Of a DNA stretch of 64,000 nt, positions 53,233-64,000 are shown in pieces (the first letter of the stretch is position 1; each line of letters begins with the position of its first letter). A program made the translations under genes and the position numbers. Under the pieces are notes generated by a model. That model was not told the origin of the DNA and searched no databases. It saw only the letters and a list, made by a program, of their open reading frames with translations. Source of the DNA: Cherax quadricarinatus (lineage: Eukaryota > Arthropoda > Malacostraca > Decapoda > Parastacidae). The stretch lies in contig NW_027195520.1 of assembly GCF_038502225.1 (NCBI RefSeq), forward strand, positions 1-64,000. The letters run 5' to 3'.

Positions 53233-54069
53233 ATGCCCTCCATCGAGCAACTTTACCAACAGCTTAAGGAAGAATTGAGGATGGCGAAGATGGAGATTCG
53301 GCGACTGACCGAGGAAAACAAGAAGATTCGTAGTAATCCTCCTGTTTTGAGTCCTCAGGTCAAGAAAGGAAACTGGTCAGTGGCTAGACAGCAGGGAACG
53401 AAGTTGACGATCAAGAAGACGAATGGAAAGGTAGAAACGATGAAGAAGAAAGAGACTGCCGTGCAAACTGTTGTGGAAGCATCTAATACATTCTCAGTGC
53501 TACCCGACGAATGTGAGTCGACTACTGGGAACGTCACGACGAACGACATCAAGGAAGGTAAGAATATTGTTGTTGTTGGGGATAGCCAAGTTAGGTATAT
53601 GGATAGGGCGTTCTGCTTGAAGGACAGGAGTAGGAGACAGAGAGTTTGCTTTCCTGGGGCTGGGATGGAGGATATTGTTAGCCGTCTGGATGACATCATG
53701 AGAGGTAATGGGAGCAATCCTATTATCTGTCTCAGTGCTGGAGGCAACGATGTTGGCAGACGTAGGAGTGAAGACCTGATTAGCAGGTATAGGTCACCAA
53801 TAGAAATAATTAGGAGTAAGGGTGGGAACCCTGTCATAAGTGGTATTTTGCCAAGGAGGGGAGTTGGAAATGAATGGTTGTCCAGGGCAATTGGTGTCAA
53901 TTGCTGGCTGGACAAATACTGTAAGGAAAATGCGGTAACATTCATTGACAACTGGGACCTCTTCTATGGCAGAAATGACATGTATGCCAGGGATGGGGTT
54001 CACTTATCTAGGTCTGGGGTGGTAGCACTGGCAACTGCAGTGGAGGGAGCAGTTAGGACTTTAAACTAG
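53233..54069 (+). CDS. CR1 ORF1 with SGNH-type esterase domain
   Basis: 278 codons, intact from ATG 53233. N-terminal coiled coil (residues 5-35: LYQQLKEELRMAKMEIRRLT), a basic linker, then an SGNH/GDSL-like domain: GDS at residues 116-118, GGND at 169-172 and DGVH at 254-257, supplying the Ser, Asn and Asp/His positions. Esterase domains in CR1 ORF1 proteins are established; their role in retrotransposition is not settled. No CCHC or PHD finger is present. ORF2 starts 15 bases later. A second, partial copy of this domain is at 61000-61292 (minus). Confidence 0.88.
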   Translation: MPSIEQLYQQLKEELRMAKMEIRRLTEENKKIRSNPPVLSPQVKKGNWSVARQQGTKLTIKKTNGKVETMKKKETAVQTVVEASNTFSVLPDECESTTGNVTTNDIKEGKNIVVVGDSQVRYMDRAFCLKDRSRRQRVCFPGAGMEDIVSRLDDIMRGNGSNPIICLSAGGNDVGRRRSEDLISRYRSPIEIIRSKGGNPVISGILPRRGVGNEWLSRAIGVNCWLDKYCKENAVTFIDNWDLFYGRNDMYARDGVHLSRSGVVALATAVEGAVRTLN

Positions 54070-54083
54070 GAATAGTTAGTGGT

Positions 54084-56341
54084 ATGGGTTTTGGCAGGAA
54101 AACAGTGAAGTCCCAGTGTAGTAATATTACGAGTTCTAGGGGAACAAGTAATAAGCAGAATGAGGTAGATATTGAAAAGCCAGGGACTTTGGGTGATAAG
54201 GACAGTAACAGGTTTAGTAGAAAAACAGAAATGAGCAGGAAGGGTAAAGAGAAAGGAGAGTCTTTCAATGTTTATTATGCTAATTGCCGTAGTGCTAGGA
54301 ATAAGATGGACGAGTTGAGATTAGTTGCTAGTGCAGGTAACATTGATGTATTTGCCTTAAATGAGTCGTGGTTTAATTCAAAAAGTCGGGACATGCCTGC
54401 GGAATGTCATATTCAGGGTTTCAAATTGTTCCAAGAAGATAGAAGTATTGGGAGGGGGGGTGGGGTGGCACTGTATGTCCGAGATCGCTTGAACTGTTGC
54501 ATAAAAACGGGTATTAAGTCTGAAGTAACACATACAGAGTCTGTTTGGATAGAATTTTCAGAGGGGCATGAAAAACTGATTTTAGGAGTGATATACCGTC
54601 CCCCAAACTTAGATAGGGACCAAGGGAGACTACTGTGGGAAGAAATTGTTAAGGCCACAAGGCACGATAATGTAGTAATTCTAGGAGACTTTAACTTTAG
54701 TCATATTGATTGGAATTTCTTGACTGGGAATTTGGAATCATACGACTTCTTAGAAGTAGTTCATGATTGTTTTTTGAAGCAGTTTGTGACAGAACCTACA
54801 AGGGGAAATAACCTGCTTGACTTAGTTATGGCAAACAATGAATCCCTTGTTAATAATTTAGAAATTTCAGAGGAACTGGGTGCTAGCGACCACAAATCAA
54901 TTACATTTAGCATTGAATGGAAGTACGATAGTAGCAATAACTCAGTAACAGTCCCAGATTTTCGCTTAGCAGATTACGATGGGCTTAGAGAACACTTATC
55001 ATCTGTTGACTGGGGTAACGAAGTGAGCTATCAATATGACAGTTTTCTGAACACTATACATGCTGCTCAAAGAACGTTTATCCCATATAAAGAAATTAGA
55101 TCAAATAGAAATGACCCAAAATGAATGAATAATAGGCTCAAATATCTACTAGGGCATAAGAAAGGAATTTATAGGCGTATCAAAAGAGGTGAGGGTCATC
55201 TTATGAATCAGTATATTGACATTAAGAGGGACATTAAAAAGGGGATAAGAAAAGCTAAAAGGGACTATGAAATTAAAGTTGCTAGGGATTCTAAAACTAA
55301 CCCAAAAAGTTTTTTCCATGTCTATAGAACAAAAGTTAGAGATAAGATAGGTCCCCTTGAAAATAACTATGGGCACCTTACTGACAAAGAGAATGAAATG
55401 TGCTAAATTTTTAATAATTATTTTCTCTCAGTTTTTACACAGGAAGACACTAACAATATTCCAGTAATTAATTTTTATAGTGGGCTAGAAGAAGATAAAT
55501 TATGTAACATCACAGTCACTAGTGAAATGGTTGTGAAGCAGATAGACAGACTGAAGCAAAATAAGCCGCCGGGTCCTGATGAGGTTTTTTCAAGGGTTCT
55601 TAAGGAATGCAAAATGGAACTCTGTGAACCATTAACTAATATTTTTAATTTATCTCTTCAAACAGGTGTAGTGTCTGATATGTGGAAGATGGCTAATGTA
55701 ATTCCTATTTTTAAAACAGGGGACAAGTCGTTACCGTCAAATTACCGCCCAATAAGCCTGACCTCAATTGTAGGCAAATTACTAGAGTCAATTATAGCTG
55801 AGATTATAAGAAGCCATCTCGATAAGCATAGCTTGATTAATGATACTCAGCATGGATTCACAAGAGGCCGGTCTTGTCTAACTAATTTATTAACTTTCTT
55901 CAGTAAAGCTTTTGAGGCTGTTGACCACGATAAAGAATTTGATATTATTTACTTAGATTTTAGTAAGGCTTTTGATAGAGTTCCGCACCATAGACTGTTA
56001 AAGAAATAGGCAGCTCATGGCATTGGGGGAAAAGTGCTCTCGTGGATCGAGTCATGGCTCACTGACAGAAAGTTAAGACACATGTGCTACATCTGGATAT
56101 CTTTATTGTAGACGTTTCGCCATCCTATTATGTCCTAGAATCTGTATTGATAAAGCCACTGGATGGCGAAACGTCTACAATAAAGATATCCAGATGTTGC
56201 ACATGTGTCTTAACTTTCATATTGTCGGTATTTTATACCTTTCTTGCACTGACAGAAAGCAGAGAGTGTCCATAAATGGGGCTAAATCCGAGTGGGGATC
56301 TGTAACAAGTGGCATTCCACAGGGATCAGTCTTGGGCCCGT
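54084..56341 (+). pseudogene. CR1 ORF2: endonuclease and first half of RT
   Basis: ATG 54084. Endonuclease: YYANCRSARNKM, LNESWFN, IYRPPN, LGDFNFSHIDW, SDHKSITF. In-frame stops at 55122 (TGG to TGA, the sister copy has Trp), 55404 and 56007. RT blocks: NKPPGPDEVFSRV, NYRPISLTSIVGK, HGFTRGRSCLTNLL, LDFSKAFDRVPH. At 56073-56246 a palindromic hammerhead element is inserted. Coding resumes to GSVLGPLF at about 56335, where it jumps back to an upstream part of the RT (next entry). Confidence 0.85.
56060..56259. mobile_element. Palindromic hammerhead element, exact 13-bp target duplication
   Basis: CACTGACAGAAAG at 56060-56072 and 56247-56259. The insert is 174 bp: arms 56073-56125 and 56161-56213 (53 nt, one mismatch) around a 35-base centre, then tail TGTCGGTAT-TTT-ATACC and TTTCTTG. 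Centre plus right arm read TGTA, TTGATAA, A, GCCA-CTGGA-TGGC, GAAA, C, GTC, TACA: stem I TGTA/TACA, stem II, GAAA and a classical GTC site. The first core box departs from CTGATGA at two positions, so cleavage is doubtful. Excising insert and one duplication restores the CR1 frame (LTDRKQRVSING). Confidence 0.93.
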
Positions 56342-57490
56342 TGTTTCACTAGTGAAATGGTTGTGAAGCAGATAGACCGACTGAAGCAAAATAAGTCACC
56401 GGGTCCTGATCAGGTTTTTTCAAGGGTTCTTAAGGAATGCAAAATGGAACTCTGTGAACCATTAACTAATATTTTTAATTTATCTCTTCAAACAGGTGTA
56501 GTGTCTGATATTTGGAAGATGGCTAATGTAATTCCTATTTTTAAAACAGGGGACAAGTCGTTACCGTCAAATTACCGCCCAATAAGCCTGACCTCAATTG
56601 TAGGCAAATTACTAGAGTCAATTATAGCTGAGATTATAAGAAGCCATCTCGATAAGCATAGCTTGATTAATGATACTCAGCATGGATTCACAAGAGGCCG
56701 GTCTTGTCTAACTAATTTATTAACTTTCTTCAGTAAAGCTTTTGAGGCTGTTGACCACAATAAAGAATTTGATACTATTTACTTAGATTTTAGTAAGGCA
56801 TTTGATAGAGTTCCTCACCAAAGACTGTTGAAGAAAGTAGCAGCTCATGGCATTGGGGGAAGGGTGCTCTCGTGGATCGAATCATGGCTCACAGACAGGA
56901 AGCAGAGAGTGTCCATAAATGGGGTTAAATCCGAGTGGGGATCAGTAACAAGTGGCGTTCCACAGGGATCAGTCTTGAGCCCGTTGTTGTTTATAATATA
57001 TATCAATGATTTTGATGAAGGAATTACTAGTGATATGAGCAAATTCGCCGATGACACGAAGATAGGTAGGATAATTGATTCAAACGTAGAAGTTAGGGAA
57101 CTTCAGGAGGATTTAGACAAACTCTACTCTTGGTCAGAAAAGTGGCAGATGCAGTTCAATGTAGATAAATGCAAGGGTCTGAAGCTCGGGAGTGTCCATA
57201 ACCCTAGCACTTATAAGTTAAATAATGTAGAACTTAGCCATACAGATTGCGAAAAGGACTTGGGGGTTATGGTAAGCAGCAACCTTAAACCAAGACAGCA
57301 ATGCCTAAGTGTACGTAATAAGGCAAATAGATTACTGGGATTTATATCAAGAAGTGTAAGCAACAGGAGTCCAGAGGTCATACTGCAGCTTTATACATCA
57401 TTAGTAAGGCCTCACCTAGATTATGCAGCTCAATTCTGGTCTCCATATTACAGAATGGACATAAATTCGTTAGAAAACATTCAGCGTAGG
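56342..57490 (+). pseudogene. CR1 RT, second partial copy in tandem
   Basis: Restarts at TSEMVVKQIDRLKQNKSPGP, repeating 55520-56335 at very high identity, but lacks the hammerhead insertion. It continues past the first copy: SGVPQGSVLSPLLF, KFADDTKIG, CEKDLGVMVSSNLK, LDYAAQFWSPYYRMD, then ends at QRRM (57490), where the sister copies continue. Open throughout. A tandem duplication of about 640 bp of the LINE explains it. Confidence 0.85.
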
Positions 57491-57850
57491 ATGCCTATAA
57501 AACCTTTATATTTTTTCAATAAATCCACATACAAATAACCATAAAATCCTAAAATTTTCAATAAATTTTTCACAGACGACACATAAAATCCTATATTATC
57601 AGTAAATCTTCACAGAAATACCCATAAAATTCCATATAACTTTTAATAAATCTTCACAGAATATCTTTAAAATCTTCATGAAATACTGCATATTTTAATT
57701 AAATATTCTTAAAAATCCCTGTTTTCATTTAAATTCCTCAAAGAATTTCTATTAAATCCTTTATATTTTTCAATAAATCTCCATAACAATTCCCATAAAA
57801 TCCCATTTATATTTCAATAAACCTTCAAAGAATTTCCATAACCTGTATGA
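57491..57850. repeat. Degenerate AT-rich tandem repeat, about 43-bp unit
   Basis: At least seven degenerate units containing CATAAAATCC, TTTCAATAAA and CTTCACAGAA in that order. It begins exactly where the CR1 coding sequence breaks off. Confidence 0.8.
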
Positions 57851-57924
57851 TAAAAACATGAAGATTCGGTGAGATTTCAGTTCCTCAAAAATTACAAATC
57901 CAGCTTGTCTTTTTAGGCTTTTTA

Positions 57925-60900
57925 CATAAGAACATAAGAAAGGAGAATCACTGCAGCAGGCCTGTTGGCCCATACTAGGCAGGTCCTTTACAATCCATCC
58001 CACTAACAAAACATTTGCCCAACCTAATTTTCAATACTACCCATGAAATAAGCTCTGATAACTCTATCCACTCATTTGCAAGTCTCACTCAAAACCAACC
58101 CCTCTCACTCATATATTTATCCAACCTAAATTTGAAGTTACCTAAAGTCCCAGCCTCAATAACCCAACTAGGTAGACTGTCCCACTTATCAACTACCCTA
58201 TTTCCAAACCAATACTTTCCTATGTCTTTTCTAAATCTAAACTTATCTAATTTAAATCCATTACTGCGGGTTCTCTCTTGGAGAGATATCCTCAAGACCT
58301 TATTAATATCCCCTTTATTAATACCTATCTTCAACTTATACACTTCGATCAGGTCTCCCCTCATTCTTCGTCTAACAAGTGAATGTAATTTAAGAGTCTT
58401 CAATCTTTCTTCATAAGGAAGATTTCTAATGCTATGTATTAACTAGGTCATTATACGCTGAAAGTTTTCTAACGAATTTATGTCCATTCTGTAATATGGA
58501 GACCAGAACTGAGCTGCATAATCTAGGTGAGGCCTTACTAATGATGTATAAAGCTGCAGTATAACCTCTTGACTTCTGCTGCTTACATTTCTTGACATAA
58601 ATCCCAATAATCTGTTTGTCTTATTACGTACGCTAAGGCAATGCTGTCTTGGTTTAAGGCTGCTGCTTACCATAACCCCCAAGTCCTTTTCGCAATCTGT
58701 ATGGCTAAGTTCTACATTATTTAACTTATAAGTGCTAGGGTTATGGACACTCCCAAGCTTCAGAACCTTGCATTTATCTACATTGAACTGCATCTGCCAC
58801 TTTTCTGACCAAGAATAGAGTTTGTCTAAATCCTCCTGAAGTTCCCTAACATCTACGTTTGAATCAATTATCCTACCTATCTTTGTGTCATCGGCGAATT
58901 TGCTCATATCACTAGTAATTCCTTCATCAAGATCATTGATATATATTATAAACAAGAATGTGCCCAAGACTGATCCCTGTGGAACCGCACTTGTTACAGA
59001 TCCCCACTCGGATTTAACCCCATTTATGGACACTCTCTGCTTCCTGTCTGTGAGCCATGACTCGATCCATGAAAGCACTTTTCCCCCAGTGCCATGAGTT
59101 GCCACTTTCTTTTACAGTCTTTGGTGAAGAACTCTATCAAAAGCCTTACTAAAATCTAAGTAAATAATATCAAATTCTTTATCGTGGTCAACAGCCTCAA
59201 AAGCTTTACTGAAGAAAGTTAATAAATTGGTTAGACGAGACCAGCCTCTTGTGAATCCGTGATTCTTATAATCCATGGCTTCTTATAATCTCAGCTATAA
59301 TTGACTCTAGTAATTTGCCTACAATTGAGGTCTGGCTTATTGGGCGGTAATTTGACGGTAACGACTTGTCCCCTGTTTTAAAAATAGGAGTTACATTAGC
59401 CATCTTCCACATATCAGACACTACACCTGTTTGAAGAGATAAATTAAAAATATTAGTTAATCGTTTACAGATTTCCATTTTGCATTCCTTAAGAACCCTT
59501 GAAAAAACCTCATCAGGACCCGGTGACTTATTTTGCTTCAGTCTCTCTATCTGCTTCACAACCATCTCACTAGTGACTGTGATGTTATATAATTTATCTT
59601 CTTCTAACCCACTATAAAAATTAATTACTGGAATATTGTTTATGTCTACCTGTGTAAAAACCGAGAGAAAATAATTATTTAAAATCGAGCACATTTCATT
59701 CTCTTTGTCAGTAAGATGCCCATAGTTATTTTTAAGGGGACGTATCATTTCTCTAACTTTTGTTCTGTAGACCTGGAAAACTTTTTGTGTTAGTTTTAGA
59801 ATCCCTAGCAACTTTAATTTCATAGTCCCTTTTAGCTTTTCTTATCCCCTTTTTAATGTCCCTCTTAATGTCAATATACTGATTCATAAGATGACCCTCA
59901 CCTCTTTTGATACGCCTATAAATTCCTTTCTTCTGACCTAAAAGATATTTCAGCCTATTATTCATCCATTCTGGGTCATTTCTATTTGATCTAATTTCTT
60001 TATACGGGATAAACGTTCTTTGAGCAGCATGTATAGTGTTCAGAAAACTGTCATATTGATAGCTCTCTTCGTTACTCCAGTCTACAGATGATAAGTGTTC
60101 TCTAAGCCCATCTTAATCTGCTAAGCGAAAATCTGGGACTGTTACTGAGTTATCCCTACTATCATACTTCCATTCAATGCCAAATGTAATTGATTTGTGG
60201 TCGCTAGCACCCAGTTCCTCTGAAATTTCTAAATTATTAGCAAGGGATTCATTGTTTGCCAGAACTAAGACAAGCAGGTTATTACCCCTTGTAGGCTCTG
60301 TCACAAACTGCTTCAAAAAACAGTCCTGAACTACTTCTAAGAAGTCGTTTGATTCTAAATTCCCTGTCAAGAAATTCCAATCAATATGACTCAAGTTAAA
60401 GTCTCCTTGAATTACTACATTATAGTTCCATGTGGCCCTAACAATTTGCTCACATAGAAGTCTCCCTTGGTCCCCATCTAAGTTTGTGGGACGGTATATC
60501 ACACCTAAAATCAATTTTTCATGCCCCTCTGAAAATTTTATCCAAACAGACTCTGTATGTGTTTCAGACTTAATACCCGTTTTTATGCAACAGTTCAAGC
60601 GATCTCGGACATACAATGCCACCCTACCCCCCTTCCCGATAATTCTATCTACTTGGAACAATTTAAAACCCTGAATGTGACATTCCGCAGGCATGTCCCG
60701 ACTTTTTTAATTAAACCACGTCTCAGTTATGGCAAATACATCAATGTTACCTGCACTAGCAACTAGTCTCAACTCATCCATCTTATTCCTAGCACTACGA
60801 CTATTTGTGTAATATATATTTAAGGACCCTCCATTCTCTTTACCCTTCCTGCTCCTTTCTGTTATTCCACTAAACCTATTACTGTCCTTGTCAACTAGTG

Positions 60901-61292
60901 CCACTGGCTTTCCAATATCCACCTCATTTTGCCTATTACTAGTTCTCCTAGTACTCATATTACTACACTGCAACTTCACTGTTTTTCCGCGAAAACCCAT
61001 ACCACTAACTATTCCTGCGTTGGCCAGTGCTCCCACCCCACACCTAGATAAGTGAACCCCATCCCTGGCATACTTGTCATTTCTGCCATAGAAGAGGTCC
61101 CAGTTGTCAATGAATGTTACCGCATTTTCCAGTATTTGTCCAGCCAGCAATTGACACCAATTGCTCTGGACAACCAATTCATTTCCAACTCCTCTCCTTG
61201 GCAAAATACCACATGTGAAAGGGTTTCCACCCTTCCTCCTAATTATCTCTATTGCTGACCTATACCTGCTAATCAGGTCCTCACTCCTACAT
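57925..61292 (-). pseudogene. CR1 copy B: partial ORF1, ORF2, 3' end
   Basis: Minus strand, right to left: end of the SGNH ORF1 (61292-61010; LPRRGVGNE, YARDGVHLS), ORF2 endonuclease (about 60960-60113; YTNSRSARNKM, GDFNLSHIDW, SDHKSITF), linker (59965-59753), RT (59823-58443; NKSPGPDEVFSRV, NYRPISQTSIVGK, FADDTKIG) and C-terminus (58403-58089; WFGNRVVDKWDSLP), then a 3' UTR ending (TTCTTATG)n at 57925-57942. Several frame changes, including a deletion near 59270. Truncated at its 5' end inside ORF1. Confidence 0.85.
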
Positions 61293-61383
61293 CTGATGAT
61301 TCGTCTCTCAACCCTTGAGTGGAGAGGACGTGTGCTGCTGCTGCCCCCTGGAGTTGTCTGGTGGCAGTATTATTTTCACAAAC

Positions 61384-62577
61384 ATGGCGCAGGCTAGCCG
61401 GCGCAGGGTAAATACTGTCTGCATTGAATTAACCAGTGGAGCTGTAACGGGGCCATCAATGGAGTTGCTTCTGCCTGCAATCATCAGAGATACCTACGGA
61501 ATAGCCAATGAGGAGATTTGTTGACTTGCACTGAACGGTACGAAGAGGATTTTTGTAAAATTTAGTTCGGCGAATGTGTATGAGGCAGTGGTGAATAAGT
61601 TTCAAGAAGTGGACATACCAGTTAATCATGCTGTGACGGTGAGGCTGCATGATGTGTCCAGCTATTACACATGGGTTAAGATCAGGAATGTGCCGTTCGT
61701 GGCGGATGCATCTGACATCCGGTTCACTATGTGTAAATACAGCACAATACATACGATCACTGCAGGAAGGTGGTCAGCTGGCCCGTATATGGGGATACCT
61801 GAGGGTACATTCTCTGTCAAGATGACGCTCAGACACACAATTCCATCGTACGTGGTGATGGAAGATTTCAGGACTCAGGTTTTTGTAACATACGCTGGGC
61901 AGCGACGCACTTGCCGTTTGTGCGGGTCGTATGATCACCTGGCTGCGCAATGTGAAAGAAGACGTGGCGATAAGGACCAGCAGCAACGACGAGATGTGGA
62001 GGAAAGGAGAGAGGACCAAGATCAGCCGTTTTCGACTCTGCCTCAGCAGAGTTTGACATGGAGTGGGGAGGTTGAGAGGGCCGAAGAAAAGGAGATGGCA
62101 GGGGCTATGCGGGGGGACGACATCACTTCCCTGGACGTTGTACAAGTGCTGGATGAGGTCATCGCGGAAGCGAATTGTAGCGACGCGGAAACGTCGATAG
62201 TGTCGACGTTTGAGAACATTTTGGGTAATGAGCGTCCTTGTCAGGATGTTGGTACAGACCTGGATCATGGGTCTGCAGTTGAGGAGGGCGTGGTGATGCC
62301 AGCTCGGCCTGAAGTGTGTCGTAAGGATGCCCAGTTGGTGAGAACTGTGGAGGTGGAGGTTCATCATGGCACTGCGCTGGATGACTTGATGCAGGTCGAG
62401 GGTACGACGCGAAATCGCGCAGCAGTGCTTTCTGATTCCGACGACGTGCTTACACCCGCACAACGGCCTGGGAAGAAAACATGGGCGGAAGCCATGCGGA
62501 GAGGTTCAAGTGGCGCCCAGTGGCAGGGGTTGGGTAAGGGTGGCCAGAAAGGGGGGAGAGGGAAAAGGGTGCAATGA
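61384..62577 (+). pseudogene. L1/Tx1-like LINE ORF1, copy 2
   Basis: ATG 61384; one in-frame TGA at 61522-61524, otherwise open to 62577. RRM-like segment YTWVKIRNVPFVADASDIRF, knuckle CRLCGSYDHLAAQC (about 61910-61955), acidic tail with SDSDDVLTPAQRPGK. Same layout as 4938-6103 and used to confirm it. Readthrough or a single change would give a full-length RNA-binding ORF1 protein. Confidence 0.85.
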
Positions 62578-62594
62578 AACGATCAGGTGATAAG

Positions 62595-62906
62595 TCGATA
62601 GTGTCAAGAGGGAAACCCCCTTTGTCGGTTTTAAGTGCCTGACATTGAACATCAATGGCTTGAGGTCTCAGAGAAAGTGTGAGTGGTTTAGGGAATATTT
62701 GGTGCGTCATGATGTTGACGTTGTGTTCTTGCAGGAACACAATTATAGACCGGGTTATCAGTTGAAGGTGGATGGATATAATGTGTATGTTGAGCATGCA
62801 GTCAGATTGAAAGGAGGTGTGGCCATTTTGGTGAAAGAAACTAGCCCGTTGGTTTTCAGGCATAGTGAGGGGGGAGAGGGGAGGGTGATTCGTGTGGATG
62901 GGTTAT
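62595..62906 (+). pseudogene. L1/Tx1-like LINE ORF2, endonuclease start
   Basis: LTLNINGLRSQRKCEWFREY, VVFLQEHNY, LKGGVAILV: the first third of the AP endonuclease, matching 4923-4696. Coding stops at 62906 where a CR1 3' end begins; the remainder is outside the window or lost. Confidence 0.85.
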
Positions 62907-64000
62907 AAGAACATAAGAAAGGAGGAACACTGCAGGAGGCCTGCTGGCCCATACTAGGCAGGTCCTTTACAATTCATCCCACTAACAAAACATTTGCCCA
63001 ACCCAATTTTCAATGCTACCCAAGAAATAAGCTCTGAAGTGAAAGTCCCACTCAAATCCAACCCCTCCCACTCATGTACTTATCCAACCTAGATTTGAAA
63101 CTACCCAAAGTCCCAGCCTCAATAACCCAACTAGGTAGACTGTTCCACTCATCAACTACCCTATTTCCAAACCAATACTTTCCTATGTCCTTTCTAAATC
63201 TAAACTTATCTAATTTAAATCCATTACTGCGGGTTCTCTCTTGGAGAGACATCCTCAAGACCTTATTAATATCCCCTTTATTAATACCTATCTTCCACTT
63301 ATACACTTCGATCAGGTCTCCCCTCATTCTTCGTCTAACAAGTGAATGTAACTTAAGAGTCTTCAATCTTTCTTCATAAGGAAGATTTCTAATGCTATGT
63401 ATTAATTTAGTCATCCTACGCTGAATGTTTTCTAACGAATTTATGTCCATTTTGTAATACGGAGACCAGAACTGAGCTGCATAATCTAGGTGAGGCCTTA
63501 CTAATGATGTATAAAGCTGCAGTATGACCTCTGGACTTCTGTTGCTTACACTTCTTGATATAAATCCCAGTAATCTATTTGCCTTATTACGTACGCTTAG
63601 GCATTGCTGTCTTGGTTTAAGGTTGCTGCACACCATAACCCCCAAGTCCTTTTCGCAATCTGTATGGCTAAGTTCTACATCATTTAATTTATAAGTACTA
63701 GGGTTATGGGCACTCCCAAGCTTCAGAACCTTGCATTTATCTACATTGAACTGCATCTGCCACTTTTCTGACCAAGAATAGAGTTTGTTTAAATCCTCCT
63801 GAAGTTCCATAACATCTACGTTTGAATCAATTATCCTACCTATCTTTGTGTCATCGGCGAATTTGCTCATATCACTAGTAATTCCCTCATCAAGATCATT
63901 GATATATATTATAAACAACAACGGGCCCAAGACTGATCCCTGTGGAACGCCACTTGTTACAGATCCCCACTCGGACTTAACCCCATTTATGGACACTCTC
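62907..64000 (-). pseudogene. CR1 copy C: RT and 3' end, runs off the window
   Basis: Open from the window edge to 63052 on the minus strand: SGVPQGSVLGPLLF, KFADDTKIG, CEKDLGVMV, WSPYYKMD, YWFGNRVVDEWNSLP, ending SGRGWI. The 3' UTR ends in (TTCTTATG)n at 62907-62920. No lesions are seen in the visible 315 codons, so this may be the least decayed of the CR1 copies. Inserted into the endonuclease of the L1/Tx1 copy. Confidence 0.88.

Noticed and set aside
51504..56259. Palindromic elements as ordinary DNA MITEs or fold-back transposons
   Set aside because: Duplications vary from 12 to 15 bp, the element has an asymmetric 3' tail outside the inverted arms, and the arms contain ribozyme parts; this fits retrotransposition better.

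Overview
The window looks like a gene-poor, retroelement-packed stretch of an arthropod nuclear genome. The mixture of CR1-like LINEs with an 8-bp (TTCTTATG)n tail, RTE-like, L2-like, L1/Tx1-like and I-like elements, tRNA-derived SINEs, long (TG)n/(AT)n tracts and Penelope-like repeats is what I would expect from a decapod crustacean. That assignment rests on repeat style, not on a host gene. I found no convincing host protein-coding gene, no rRNA and no CRISPR.

Layout. 1-6.2 kb: an L1/Tx1-like LINE on the minus strand, split by an RTE 3' fragment and two Penelope-related insertions. 6.5-10.3 kb: the only LINE copy here with an intact polymerase, with a CCCH-zinc-finger ORF1 (5' end unclear) and a 1030-codon ORF2. 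A decayed copy follows at 11.1-14.6 kb and a third at 33.5-37.6 kb. 14.9-17.1 kb: a tRNA-SINE and RTE-derived short pieces. 17.1-21.2 kb: a nearly intact CR1/L2-like LINE (minus) whose 5' side runs into 700 bp of almost pure purine and then (TG)n/(AT)n. 22.35-25.9 kb: an RTE-like LINE with both ends. 26-31.7 kb: SINE pieces, Penelope-like reverse transcriptase remains, L2-like LINEs and a 439-bp palindrome with tRNA-like arms. 38.8-39.5 kb: a complete Penelope-related non-autonomous element. 40.7-47.3 kb: a full-length I-like LINE with target-site duplications. 47.8-52.5 kb: palindromic hammerhead elements, a tiny mariner-like MITE, an RT of probable restriction-endonuclease type, and a CR1 copy. 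52.8-64 kb: three CR1 copies of one family and a second L1/Tx1 copy.

The most interesting system is a set of short elements carrying hammerhead-ribozyme motifs. Long (about 400-650 bp) and short palindromic (about 173-195 bp) versions share two structured parts: a hammerhead whose stems I and II vary with compensating base changes, and a small 3' stem-loop just after TGTCGGT or a related sequence, whose arms also covary. Several are bounded by exact or near-exact 11-15 bp target-site duplications, which lets the insertions be delimited to the base. They sit beside remains of a Penelope-like reverse transcriptase, the presumed source of mobility.

How the parts relate: almost everything is a parasite of another parasite. 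Hammerhead elements sit inside CR1 and L1/Tx1 copies, CR1 sits inside L1/Tx1, and an I-element tail of 51 bp sits inside the CCCH LINE. SINEs share 3' sequence with an L2-like LINE. The nesting gives a relative insertion order.
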